This document shows, piece after piece, positions 1-7,048 of a DNA stretch of 19,245 nucleotides. The stretch lies in the NCBI GenBank assembly GCA_017551425.1, contig JAFZLQ010000093.1:1-19245 (forward strand), given 5' to 3'. Every line of letters begins with the position of its first letter. Within the stretch, counting starts at the first letter, position 1. Source of the DNA: Bacteroidales bacterium. GTDB taxonomy: Bacteria; Bacteroidota; Bacteroidia; Bacteroidales; UBA932. The position numbers and the translations under genes are program-made. Below the pieces are notes generated by a model. It was not told the origin of the DNA. It ran no database searches and worked only from the letters and a program-made list of their open reading frames with translations.

Positions 1-696
1 GTTCTTGATGTAGAAACGGTCCTTTTCTTCGCAGTTGGACACAGAACGAATAAGCATGCGTGTGGGACGGGCCACATTGGGCAGATTGACCAGCCTGACG
101 CCGTTTACATAGTACTTGAAAGCGCGCTTGTTGAAGGAAGCCGCAACGTGCAGCCAGCTGTTTGCCTTAATAAGTGGCTCCACTGAAGATCCTTTTGCTA
201 TACCGTCCCTGTAGTCGCCGGAAGGCGTATAAAAGGCATAGTTGAGATCAGGTGTACCACAAAGATCTTTCTCGTCGTTCCACGCTGGGTTGAGTGCCAC
301 GAAGACGCAGTAGTCACTGAATTCTTCCGATTGCAGCACAAGGTCGATATGGTCGTTGTTGCTGGAGCCTCCCGTGGCAGGAGACCACACATCGAACTCA
401 ACTGTAAACTCTTCCGGCAAGTAGTCCGCCTCTTTCATAAGTGGAGCGATGTCGGTGAACCAGCCAGAGATCTTTATAACCTGCGCCCCGTTCAGGGTGA
501 TTATTTCGCATTCCTCTCCTCCAAGGAAATCCCAGAAGTGGGGGAACTCTCCAAGCTTTTCATTTTCAACTGGGTCGTCAAAGAAGATTTCGTCGCCGGG
601 TACGAAGTCGCTCTTGGCGAATGCGGTTTCGACTTCCTGGGCGAATGCGGCCGCTCCTATGAGAAGCATTGCCGCGCTGATGAAGAACTTTTTCAT
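1..696 (-). CDS. Secreted LamG/OmpA-family-like protein, N-terminal 232 residues (runs off window)
   Basis: The frame is open from an ATG at 696 to the first base of the window, so the C-terminus is missing. The start MKKFFISAAMLLIGAAAFAQ is a clear Sec signal peptide with cleavage after AFA or AFAQ and no lipobox. The mature start (KSDFVPGDEIFFDD, then GEFPHFWDF) matches, from memory, the N-terminal region of Bacteroidota proteins annotated as OmpA family, which carry a concanavalin/LamG-like beta-sandwich before a C-terminal peptidoglycan-binding OmpA domain. The stretch around residues 195-215 (SWLHVAASFNKRAFKYYVNG) is typical of a LamG fold. The OmpA domain itself would lie outside the window, so that part is inference. 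It follows the acyltransferase gene by 6 nt and has no promoter box of its own in front, so the two are probably cotranscribed. Its role is likely envelope-associated. Confidence 0.75.
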   Translation of the reverse strand, partial: MKKFFISAAMLLIGAAAFAQEVETAFAKSDFVPGDEIFFDDPVENEKLGEFPHFWDFLGGEECEIITLNGAQVIKISGWFTDIAPLMKEADYLPEEFTVEFDVWSPATGGSSNNDHIDLVLQSEEFSDYCVFVALNPAWNDEKDLCGTPDLNYAFYTPSGDYRDGIAKGSSVEPLIKANSWLHVAASFNKRAFKYYVNGVRLVNLPNVARPTRMLIRSVSNCEEKDRFYIKN

Positions 697-702
697 TATG
701 TG

Positions 703-1887
703 TTATATCTTGAGTTTTATCTTGAGCTTTTCCAAAAACCACGCCATTCCGACGCACTGGAGGCCGAACAGCACGCATCCCGCAACTCCGACCCATCCGC
801 GGAACCACTGCGGGATCGTGGGCCCCACGAATACCCAGATGGCAAGGCAGAAATACGGAATCATATAAACGCTGAGCGTTGAGGTTCCGCACGGGCGGAA
901 CGGGACGAACCAATGGGTGAGGCCGTGCTTCTCCATCAGCCTGAGGATGGCATATACGGCAACGGACACGGCACTTGAATACAGCACCCAGGGCAGTGTG
1001 CCGAGGCCTTTGGAGATTATCCAGCCGCTATGGGCGCCGAAGGCTGCAAGGGCCAGGAGGGCCGATGCTCCGAACGCTGCGGAGAGTTTGACAGCCGTGG
1101 CGCGCTCCTGCATGCGGCGTTCCACCAGGGTGGTGAGAAGGCCGCCGAGTGCGAGTATGACGCTGTGTCCGTTGCCCACTTGGAGCGCCGCGGCAAAATC
1201 TGCAAGGAAGTTGGGGCCGACCAGCTGGGAACCGTCCCTCATGGGGGCGACGCTGAGGTTGACCAGGCACAGCACCCCCCACAGGACAGGCAGGATCCAC
1301 TTGCGCTTGGCGCAAAGCAGATATGCCGCTGAGCAGAAGAGGTACATCCAGCCGATCTGTCCGAGGATGCCCCACCAGTGAGCCTGGAAGAGGCCTCCGT
1401 CCGGATTGCGATAGGTGAGGGCGAGGAAAGCGAGTATGGCGATGCCGCAGATTCTGAGCGGGCGTGCTATGCGCGACTCACCGGGATAAACGCCCCAGAC
1501 GAAGAAGAAGGCGATTACCATCAGCAGCCAATAAACTCCGGTGCCGTAGCCCAGGACCGATTGGACTCCGTGCTCCGAGTTGCAGATGAACGCGCCCATC
1601 AGCAGCAGAGCCAGGGTGCGGCTCAGGATATGCCGTATGGTGCTGCCGGTGCTGCAGCCTTTTGCGGCGCGTTTGTCCAGCGCAAGGGGGACCGACATGC
1701 CCATCGCAAAGAGAAACATAGGGTAAACTATGTCCGAGAGACCCATCCCGTCTTCCATGGTGGCGAAATGCTCGAGCCAGTGGGGGATGTCGATGACTTT
1801 CCAGAAGTCGTTGACGATGATCATGAGGAACATCGTGAGACCACGGAACATATCGACGGCCAGGTTTCTCTGCTGCGTTGCGTCCAT
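703..1887 (-). CDS. HGSNAT-like (DUF5009) multipass membrane acyltransferase
   Basis: This 394-residue protein has about ten hydrophobic segments. Its N-terminus reads RNLAVDMFRGLTMFLMIIVN, followed by SDIVYPMFLFAMGMSVPLAL. This is the hallmark of bacterial relatives of heparan-alpha-glucosaminide N-acetyltransferase (DUF5009, acyltransferase-3-like). Human HGSNAT moves an acetyl group across the lysosomal membrane from acetyl-CoA to a terminal glucosamine. Bacterial members are presumed to acylate sugars at the inner membrane, but the substrate here is unknown. The length is normal for the family. The ATG at 1887 lies 5 nt after a TATATTTG promoter box, which fixes the start and suggests a leaderless mRNA. 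It is divergent from the FAD oxidoreductase across a 38-nt spacer and is followed 6 nt later by the LamG/OmpA-like gene. Confidence 0.85.
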   Translation of the reverse strand: MDATQQRNLAVDMFRGLTMFLMIIVNDFWKVIDIPHWLEHFATMEDGMGLSDIVYPMFLFAMGMSVPLALDKRAAKGCSTGSTIRHILSRTLALLLMGAFICNSEHGVQSVLGYGTGVYWLLMVIAFFFVWGVYPGESRIARPLRICGIAILAFLALTYRNPDGGLFQAHWWGILGQIGWMYLFCSAAYLLCAKRKWILPVLWGVLCLVNLSVAPMRDGSQLVGPNFLADFAAALQVGNGHSVILALGGLLTTLVERRMQERATAVKLSAAFGASALLALAAFGAHSGWIISKGLGTLPWVLYSSAVSVAVYAILRLMEKHGLTHWFVPFRPCGTSTLSVYMIPYFCLAIWVFVGPTIPQWFRGWVGVAGCVLFGLQCVGMAWFLEKLKIKLKI

Positions 1888-1892
1888 ACCCT

Positions 1893-1900
1893 CAAATATA
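1893..1900 (-). promoter_or_regulatory. Bacteroidota -7 promoter box (TATATTTG) for the acyltransferase gene
   Basis: On the minus strand the box reads TATATTTG, a match to TAnnTTTG, then 5 nt, then the ATG at 1887. No convincing -33 TTG/TTTG element was found. The spacing puts transcription start at or next to the start codon. Confidence 0.6.
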
Positions 1901-1912
1901 GGGATTTTTTGT

Positions 1913-1920
1913 TAACTTTG
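1913..1920 (+). promoter_or_regulatory. Bacteroidota -7 promoter box (TAACTTTG) for the FAD oxidoreductase gene
   Basis: TAACTTTG matches TAnnTTTG and is followed by exactly 5 nt (TAAGG) and the ATG at 1926. It sits 12 nt from the opposing box at 1893-1900, so two polymerases would compete for this spacer. No clear -33 element is visible. Confidence 0.6.
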
Positions 1921-1925
1921 TAAGG

Positions 1926-3548
1926 ATGAGACGTATAATTCCGATTCTGGCGGCGCTTCTGGCCATCTCCTGCATGCAAGAGTACGATGTTGTTGTCGTG
2001 GGCGGCGGCACGGGCGGCACGGCCGCGGCAATCGAGGCGGCCCGTCTCGGCGCGCGCACGCTTGTGGTTGAAGAAGGATCGTGGCTGGGTGGCATGCTCA
2101 CCAGCGCCGGCGTGAGCGCCGTCGATGGCAACTACCGCCTCCGGGGAGGCATTTTCGGCGAGTTCTGCGACTCGCTTGCCGCCCGCTACGGCGGGTACGA
2201 TGCCCTCTTCTCGGGCTGGGTTTCCAAGATCATGTTCAACCCCGCCGTTGGAGCCGCCGTCTTCGCCAATATGGCCTCTGATGCCGGGGTGGAGGTTCGG
2301 GTCAATACTGCCGTTTGTAAGATTTCTCCACTGCGCTCAGCTATGCTTCGCTCCGGTCGAAATGACAGAAGCGAAGCCACCTCATTATTGTCATCTCGAT
2401 TATTGTCATCTCGATTATTGTCATCTCGAGCGGAGGCGAAGCCGGAGTCGAGAGATCTCTGTCGATGGTCGCTGACCCTCTCCGACGGCAGCCGCATACG
2501 GGCACGGGTGCTTATAGACGGCACGGAGCTGGGAGACGTCGCGAAGGCAGTCGGCGCGGAGGCGCTGAACGACAGCAGGGCGGTGCAGGATATGACTTAC
2601 GTGCTGATTGTCAAGGAGTACGATCATGACGTCAGCATCCCCGAACCACCCGGCTACGATATCGAGAACTACCGTCACTGCTGCGACAACCCGCTGGCAA
2701 GCAACACCGGAGGCAACGGCCCCAAGGGGCAGCAGCTCTGGAGCCCGGAGATGATGCTCTCCTACGGCCTGCTGCCGGACGGCCACATAATGCTCAACTG
2801 GCCGGTGTACGGCAACGACTATTACGTGGAATACCTGGATATGGCGCCGGAAGAGCGTGACGCCGCAGTTCAGCAGGCCAAAGACCGTGCTCTCGGCTAC
2901 CTGTACTTCATCCAGAAGGAACTCGGATACGGCAATATCGGCATTGCGGACGACGTATTCTTGTCAGCCGACGGATTGCCTTTCTACCCGTACTATCGTG
3001 AGGCCCGCCGCATTGCAGGCACGGACACTATGACCGTCGATGCCGCACGCAACCCCTACGACTACGACCTGTACACACGTGCCGTTGCGGTAGGGGACTA
3101 TCCTGTGGATCACCATCACGTCCAGAACCCCCGGTGGGAGGAACTCTCGCACCTGTGGTTCGGCCGGATTCCGTCCTTCAGCGTGCCCCTCGGAGTTGTC
3201 ATTCCCGTTGATACAGAGGACTTTCTGGTGGCAGACAAGGCAATCTCGGTTTCGTGGGAAATGAACGGAGGTACGCGCCTGCAGCCGGTTATCCTCGGCA
3301 TCGGCCAGGCCGCCGGCGCCCTTGCGGCCATAGCCGTCCGGCGCGGAGTGCATCCGCGGGACGTCCCTGTCCGCGACGTGCAGGAAGTCCTTCTGGACCA
3401 CGGCTGCTACCTTCTCCCGTTCCTGGACCTCAAGCCCTCCGATCCCGGCTTCCGGCAATTGCAAACGGCCGGCATCGAGGGCATAGCCCGCGGCACCGGC
3501 CGTTCTGTAGGATGGTCCAACGAGACCTGGGTGAATCTTCCCGATTAA
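1926..3548 (+). CDS. FAD-dependent oxidoreductase lipoprotein (FAD_oxidored family) with in-frame repeat insertion
   Basis: This 540-residue protein begins MRRIIPILAALLAISC, a lipoprotein signal with Cys16. A Rossmann FAD-binding motif follows at residues 22-50 (VVVVGGGTGGTAAA, acidic E49 after the second strand), then the WLGGMLTSAG and RGGIFGEF segments typical of PF12831-type FAD oxidoreductases. The C-terminal NGGTRLQPVILGIGQAAGAL (about residues 448-467) is the second conserved FAD contact. The substrate is unknown; relatives are frequent in Bacteroidota glycan loci. Residues about 132-178 are encoded by a palindromic repeat element, not by family sequence. They lie between the beta-sheet segment ending NTAVCK and the conserved IDGTELGD segment. 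The frame is intact, so the gene may be functional. The ATG at 1926 is chosen because of the promoter box 5 nt upstream. It converges on the SusC/D operon. Confidence 0.88.
   Translation: MRRIIPILAALLAISCMQEYDVVVVGGGTGGTAAAIEAARLGARTLVVEEGSWLGGMLTSAGVSAVDGNYRLRGGIFGEFCDSLAARYGGYDALFSGWVSKIMFNPAVGAAVFANMASDAGVEVRVNTAVCKISPLRSAMLRSGRNDRSEATSLLSSRLLSSRLLSSRAEAKPESRDLCRWSLTLSDGSRIRARVLIDGTELGDVAKAVGAEALNDSRAVQDMTYVLIVKEYDHDVSIPEPPGYDIENYRHCCDNPLASNTGGNGPKGQQLWSPEMMLSYGLLPDGHIMLNWPVYGNDYYVEYLDMAPEERDAAVQQAKDRALGYLYFIQKELGYGNIGIADDVFLSADGLPFYPYYREARRIAGTDTMTVDAARNPYDYDLYTRAVAVGDYPVDHHHVQNPRWEELSHLWFGRIPSFSVPLGVVIPVDTEDFLVADKAISVSWEMNGGTRLQPVILGIGQAAGALAAIAVRRGVHPRDVPVRDVQEVLLDHGCYLLPFLDLKPSDPGFRQLQTAGIEGIARGTGRSVGWSNETWVNLPD
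2320..2460 (+). repeat. Palindromic repeat element (REP/MITE-like) inserted in the oxidoreductase gene
   Basis: The left arm (AGATTTCTC... to about 2377, ending GGTCGAAATGACA) and the right arm (from TGTCATCTCGAGCGGA to GAGAGATCTCT at 2460) are imperfect inverted copies of each other. This is the arrangement of the common Bacteroidota dispersed palindrome that reads TGTCATTTCGAGCG...GAGAAATCTC. It encodes about 45 residues rich in Ser, Arg, Leu and Glu that have no place in the enzyme family. The boundaries are approximate because no uninterrupted homologue was available for comparison. Confidence 0.75.
2385..2429 (+). repeat. Three perfect 15-bp tandem repeats (TTATTGTCATCTCGA)
   Basis: The unit occurs at 2385-2399, 2400-2414 and 2415-2429 without mismatch. 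Each codes for LLSSR. The 15-bp period preserves the reading frame at any copy number. The units derive from the TGTCATCTCGA edge of the surrounding palindrome. Confidence 0.95.
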
Positions 3549-3564
3549 TCCTCAGTAAATACAA

Positions 3565-3607
3565 GCGTGGCAGCAAGTGGCCTTGAACAAGCCGGTTGCT
3601 GCCACGC
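3565..3607. terminator. Bidirectional terminator hairpin between convergent genes
   Basis: The perfect 12-bp inverted repeat GCGTGGCAGCAA (3565-3576) / TTGCTGCCACGC (3596-3607) encloses a 19-nt loop that can form a smaller inner stem (CTTG/CAAG). It lies in the 74-nt gap between two convergent stop codons. There is no long T run, so termination strength is uncertain. Confidence 0.65.
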
Positions 3608-3622
3608 AAGCTGACAGGTTAA

Positions 3623-5641
3623 CTAGTTGACAGTCAGGACGAATTTGGCGAGTGTGCTCATGCCTGAATGTGCGACGTAGAGCTCAAGGCCGTCAGACGT
3701 GGGATTCAGCAGCACGTCTGCGCTGCTGGCGCCGTTAAAGCCGTTCTCGGCAATAATATATTCCTCCGGAGCGATGGTAAGCAGGGTCTCGGGTGCCTTG
3801 GGATTGGTTACGTCCAGGATATAGACGGTGGCATTGCTGGAGTAGCCGAAGTGGAAGCCTTGGGTGTAGGCCGCTATCTTCCTTCCATTGTAGTCCACTA
3901 CGTCGATATTGTTCTGGTTCTCGTTGCCGCCGTTTCCGCCTTCGCTCGCAAGGGTCCAGGGCTCGTAACTGTCACCCATCGCCCATGCGGGATTGTAGCA
4001 GTCGAGACGGAAATACAGGGATTCTGCGCCGTCATAGCCGCGGTAGAGGAGACCGTCGTGGAGATCGTCGCCAAGGGTGATTGCGGCCGCGTATGAAGGT
4101 GCACCGATCAGATTGGGACCGGCCGTTGCGCCGCTGTTCTGGATTCCGTAATAGTTTGCGACGGCGTCGAAGTTGGCTATATCATAGCCGAACCAGTAGG
4201 AAGCACCGCCGGCTATACCGACGATAGAGCCCTTGGTGGCAAGGTCGCCGCGTGCGCGGAAGCCGCCGAGCGTACCGTAGAGGCCGTTGGGGAGAAGTAT
4301 CTCGGTAGGTGCGTCGTTGATGTTGGAATAGCAATAAACCTTGAAATCGAGGCCGTCGAGAAGGACGTAGGTATTCCAGTCCATAGGGGCATCGACGTCG
4401 TCCACGACAATCACGTGGCCCGCATCGTCGTTGCAGATGGAAACCGGATTGACTCCGCTCATGGTGATGGCCTTCCAGTATGTGCCGTCGGCGGGGCTGA
4501 TGGCATGTACGCTCACGCCGTCGGAGAGGAGGAGGGCATCGCCGCCGTCGGTCTTGTATGCGAGACGGTTATAACCTGCAACTATTGCTGAATTGAAGGT
4601 GTTGGCCCACTGTAGGGTGGCTACTGCACCGGTGGCGACTTTGCCTTCCTGATGGAACTGGCCGAGTCCTCCGAAGTTGCCGTCGGGAACGCCGTCTATC
4701 GAGCACTCGGCATACAGGTACTGGTCGCGGGCGAAGTAGGTGTCGTTCTCGTCGATTACGAGGTGGATTTCGCTCTTGTCCACGTCAAAGCTGAGGTGGG
4801 CCCAGCCGACATCCCAGCTGTCAACCATAGCAGCCTGGTCGTTGTCCCATACGGAGAAGTAAACGCGCCAGTCGATGTTGGTCTCTACGGGAATCACGAT
4901 ATCTGCGCCTTCCCTGGGGATGTCTGTGGGTATTCCGTCATAGAAGCTCCACTGCAGGCCGGCCCAGTCGCCGGTGTAGTCGAAGTAAGGGCAGAAAGTC
5001 TTCTGGTGGATGGCAACCACGGACTTGAGTTCGCCTGCCTTCACGGTGATGTTGGCGGTGCGTACGATGTGGTTGTCGCTCCAGTCGTCAAAGTACTCCT
5101 CGGTGTACTCATGGGTTTCTTTTACCTTGAGTACCAGCTTGTTGTCCACCATGCCCTTGGTCTTTACCACGCTGACCCAATCTACGGCCTCGGGGATGAC
5201 CACCTCGTAATCGACATTGGCGGAGACGGTGACTTCGACGTCGCCGCCTTCAGCGCTGACGGTGTATTCGGTCACGCCGATGTTGAGGGCGTTCAGCTGG
5301 CCCTGGGTAATCTCAACCGTCTTTGAAAGCCCTGCGGTTTTTACGGTGACGGTAGCGGTACGGGCATCTGTGTTCTCGTTCTTGGGAACGGAAGCCTTGA
5401 CTGTGAAGTCGGTTCCTCCTTCAACGCCCTCTCCGCTGGTGGGGGAAAGGGTTACCCAACTTTCAGAGGCCTCCGCGGTCCAAGCTGTGTTGGTCGTGAA
5501 GGCGATGGAGACCAGTCCTCCCTCGGTATCGACAGTCGCTGCGGGCTCCGATTTGAGGTCCAGGAATTCAGGCTCGGGCTGCTTGCAGGAGAATGCTGCA
5601 ACGGCGAGCGCAATGAATGCAAATAATTTAAGGTACTTCAT
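3623..5641 (-). CDS. BACON-domain surface lipoprotein with C-terminal propeller-like module
   Basis: This 672-residue protein is the last gene of the SusC/D operon. The lipoprotein signal ends at Cys19 (AAFSCKQPEPE), and the acidic residues that follow suit surface export. At least two BACON domains follow: about residues 30-115 (NTAWTAEASESWVTLSPTSG, ending VEITQG) and about 118-220 (ending VVAIHQK). A more divergent third spans about 225-335 (VETNIDWRV, ending GQFHQEGK). BACON domains are Ig-like modules that often space carbohydrate-binding proteins off the outer membrane or bind glycan or mucin. The remaining 335 residues lack a recognised catalytic motif and are beta-rich. Their end (VYILDVTNP..., NGASSADVLLNPTSDGLELYV) resembles the end of the DUF5018-type protein in the same operon. 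It is probably a glycan-binding accessory protein. It lies 21 nt after the GHL10 gene. Confidence 0.85.
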   Translation of the reverse strand: MKYLKLFAFIALAVAAFSCKQPEPEFLDLKSEPAATVDTEGGLVSIAFTTNTAWTAEASESWVTLSPTSGEGVEGGTDFTVKASVPKNENTDARTATVTVKTAGLSKTVEITQGQLNALNIGVTEYTVSAEGGDVEVTVSANVDYEVVIPEAVDWVSVVKTKGMVDNKLVLKVKETHEYTEEYFDDWSDNHIVRTANITVKAGELKSVVAIHQKTFCPYFDYTGDWAGLQWSFYDGIPTDIPREGADIVIPVETNIDWRVYFSVWDNDQAAMVDSWDVGWAHLSFDVDKSEIHLVIDENDTYFARDQYLYAECSIDGVPDGNFGGLGQFHQEGKVATGAVATLQWANTFNSAIVAGYNRLAYKTDGGDALLLSDGVSVHAISPADGTYWKAITMSGVNPVSICNDDAGHVIVVDDVDAPMDWNTYVLLDGLDFKVYCYSNINDAPTEILLPNGLYGTLGGFRARGDLATKGSIVGIAGGASYWFGYDIANFDAVANYYGIQNSGATAGPNLIGAPSYAAAITLGDDLHDGLLYRGYDGAESLYFRLDCYNPAWAMGDSYEPWTLASEGGNGGNENQNNIDVVDYNGRKIAAYTQGFHFGYSSNATVYILDVTNPKAPETLLTIAPEEYIIAENGFNGASSADVLLNPTSDGLELYVAHSGMSTLAKFVLTVN

Positions 5642-5662
5642 AATTAATTGGATGATAATTGG

Positions 5663-7048
5663 TTATAGTGTTTCTAGATAAGCATCTATTCCTTGCTTGA
5701 AGGCGTTCCAGTAGTCGAACATCCGTATATGGCAGAGATCGAAGACGAACAATCCGTCCGAGTTTTCAAGCATCGTGGCAACGATATCGGGGATGAGGGC
5801 CTCCTGGTGGCCGGCCTCGAATCCGCTTCCGTTGCCGACGTCCGGGCCTGCCGCGAACGGTACCGCCCCGCAGAGCCGCTTGGCTCCGAGTTTGGCAAAA
5901 CCCTCCATGGTCCATTCGCCGTTGCCGTGAATGCCGCCTGTGCCGGCGTATGCGCCGAGGAAGATGAAGTCGAGATGGTCTGCGAATCCTGTCTTCTGGT
6001 AGGCGTCCGAGGCCCACTTGTATGTGGATTCGTTTTTCTTAAGGTCGTAGTCGGGGCTTGTCCAGTTGACTCCGCTGCGGTAGTATTCGCTGAACCATGC
6101 GCCCACGTAAACTCCGAAGCGTACTCCGGGCGCCACCGAATGCACTTTTTCCGAAGCCTTGACTATGAAATCGTGAATAGTGCGGCATCGCCAGGTGAGC
6201 CAGTACCTCTGCAGGGCATTGGGGGCGGTGGCGTATGTCTGCCCCTGCGGCATCACAGGCCAGGATGAGGGAGCGTCTCCAAGATACTCGGAGAACGAGG
6301 CCAATGCAGCATCGGTATAGCCGGCGTCGAGGTTGTAGTCGTCGTAACGGCAGCGGTCGAGCACGATTCCGTCAAGCCCTTCGTAAGCCGCGAGTTCGCC
6401 AAGTAGCCCCAGCAGGAAGGTTTGGACGTCGGGATTGGCCGGATCGAGGAAACGGGGGCCGGTATCCGGGTCGTCGAGAGAATTGGTGAGACCGCCGGGA
6501 AGGTTGTCCACGGCGCACCAGCTTCTGCGGGAGGGGATATCGTAAACCATGCCGACGTCGCCTATGGAGGCGTGGTAACCTCCTACCATAGTGTTGATTG
6601 CGGCGTTAACGCGAAGTCCTGCGAGGTGGCCTTCCGCTATGAATGTGCCGAGGTAATCGAAATCTGCCGTCCGTTCAACCCAGCGGTAGCGCCCGTTGAT
6701 CCAGGCGGCCGTCTTCCTGCATGCCGGCGCCAGTTCTGAGGCGAACAGCACGTCGCCGCTGGTGGGGCGCACATCGAGGATGATGTCTGTGAACCCCATC
6801 TCGGCGATGCGCTTGCAGTCGGCTGCTATGTACGCGGCGTCATTGGCGTAGTACTGGAAGTTCGCTGCTGCATCGACCCAGATATAGCGCGGCTTGCCCT
6901 TGATGTCGGGAAGGAGCGGGTCGCCGCCTTCTTCCGGCAGTTTTTCGCGCCATGAATCACGCCATTTGTACTCCTCTTCATTGGCCTCCTGGCAGGAAGC
7001 CATGACGAGACAGCACATCAGCGCAGCTATGATGGTTCTTGCCGTCAT
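5663..7048 (-). CDS. GHL10-type putative glycoside hydrolase lipoprotein (alpha-amylase-like TIM barrel)
   Basis: This 461-residue protein has a lipoprotein signal (LVMASCQEANEEE, Cys19, with an acidic stretch after the Cys). The barrel begins at about residue 55 (RYIWVDAAANFQYYAND) and continues with KRIAEMGFTDIILDVRPTSG (79-98), as in GHL10/DUF187 proteins. These are predicted glycosidases distantly related to alpha-amylase superfamily barrels. YEGLDGIVLDRCRYDD (about 222-237) is the expected strand-4 region with candidate acidic catalytic residues D226 and D231. VRFGVYVGAWFSEYYRSGVN and DFIFLGAYAG mark later strands. The substrate is unknown. Its ATG overlaps the stop of the NAGPA-type gene by 4 bp (ATGA), indicating translational coupling, so the two enzymes probably act on the same glycan at the cell surface or in the periplasm. 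Confidence 0.82.
   Translation of the reverse strand: MTARTIIAALMCCLVMASCQEANEEEYKWRDSWREKLPEEGGDPLLPDIKGKPRYIWVDAAANFQYYANDAAYIAADCKRIAEMGFTDIILDVRPTSGDVLFASELAPACRKTAAWINGRYRWVERTADFDYLGTFIAEGHLAGLRVNAAINTMVGGYHASIGDVGMVYDIPSRRSWCAVDNLPGGLTNSLDDPDTGPRFLDPANPDVQTFLLGLLGELAAYEGLDGIVLDRCRYDDYNLDAGYTDAALASFSEYLGDAPSSWPVMPQGQTYATAPNALQRYWLTWRCRTIHDFIVKASEKVHSVAPGVRFGVYVGAWFSEYYRSGVNWTSPDYDLKKNESTYKWASDAYQKTGFADHLDFIFLGAYAGTGGIHGNGEWTMEGFAKLGAKRLCGAVPFAAGPDVGNGSGFEAGHQEALIPDIVATMLENSDGLFVFDLCHIRMFDYWNAFKQGIDAYLETL

Noticed and set aside
331..882. Plus-strand frames over the LamG/OmpA-like and acyltransferase gene ends
   Set aside because: They cross two convincing minus-strand genes and have no protein-like features.
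2385..2429. Short repeats considered as a CRISPR-like array
   Set aside because: The 15-bp units are head-to-tail without spacers and are translated in frame; no cas genes are present.
2320..2460. Possible inactivation of the FAD oxidoreductase (pseudogene)
   Set aside because: The insertion keeps the frame, and both the N-terminal Rossmann motif and the C-terminal FAD contact are intact in one 540-codon frame.
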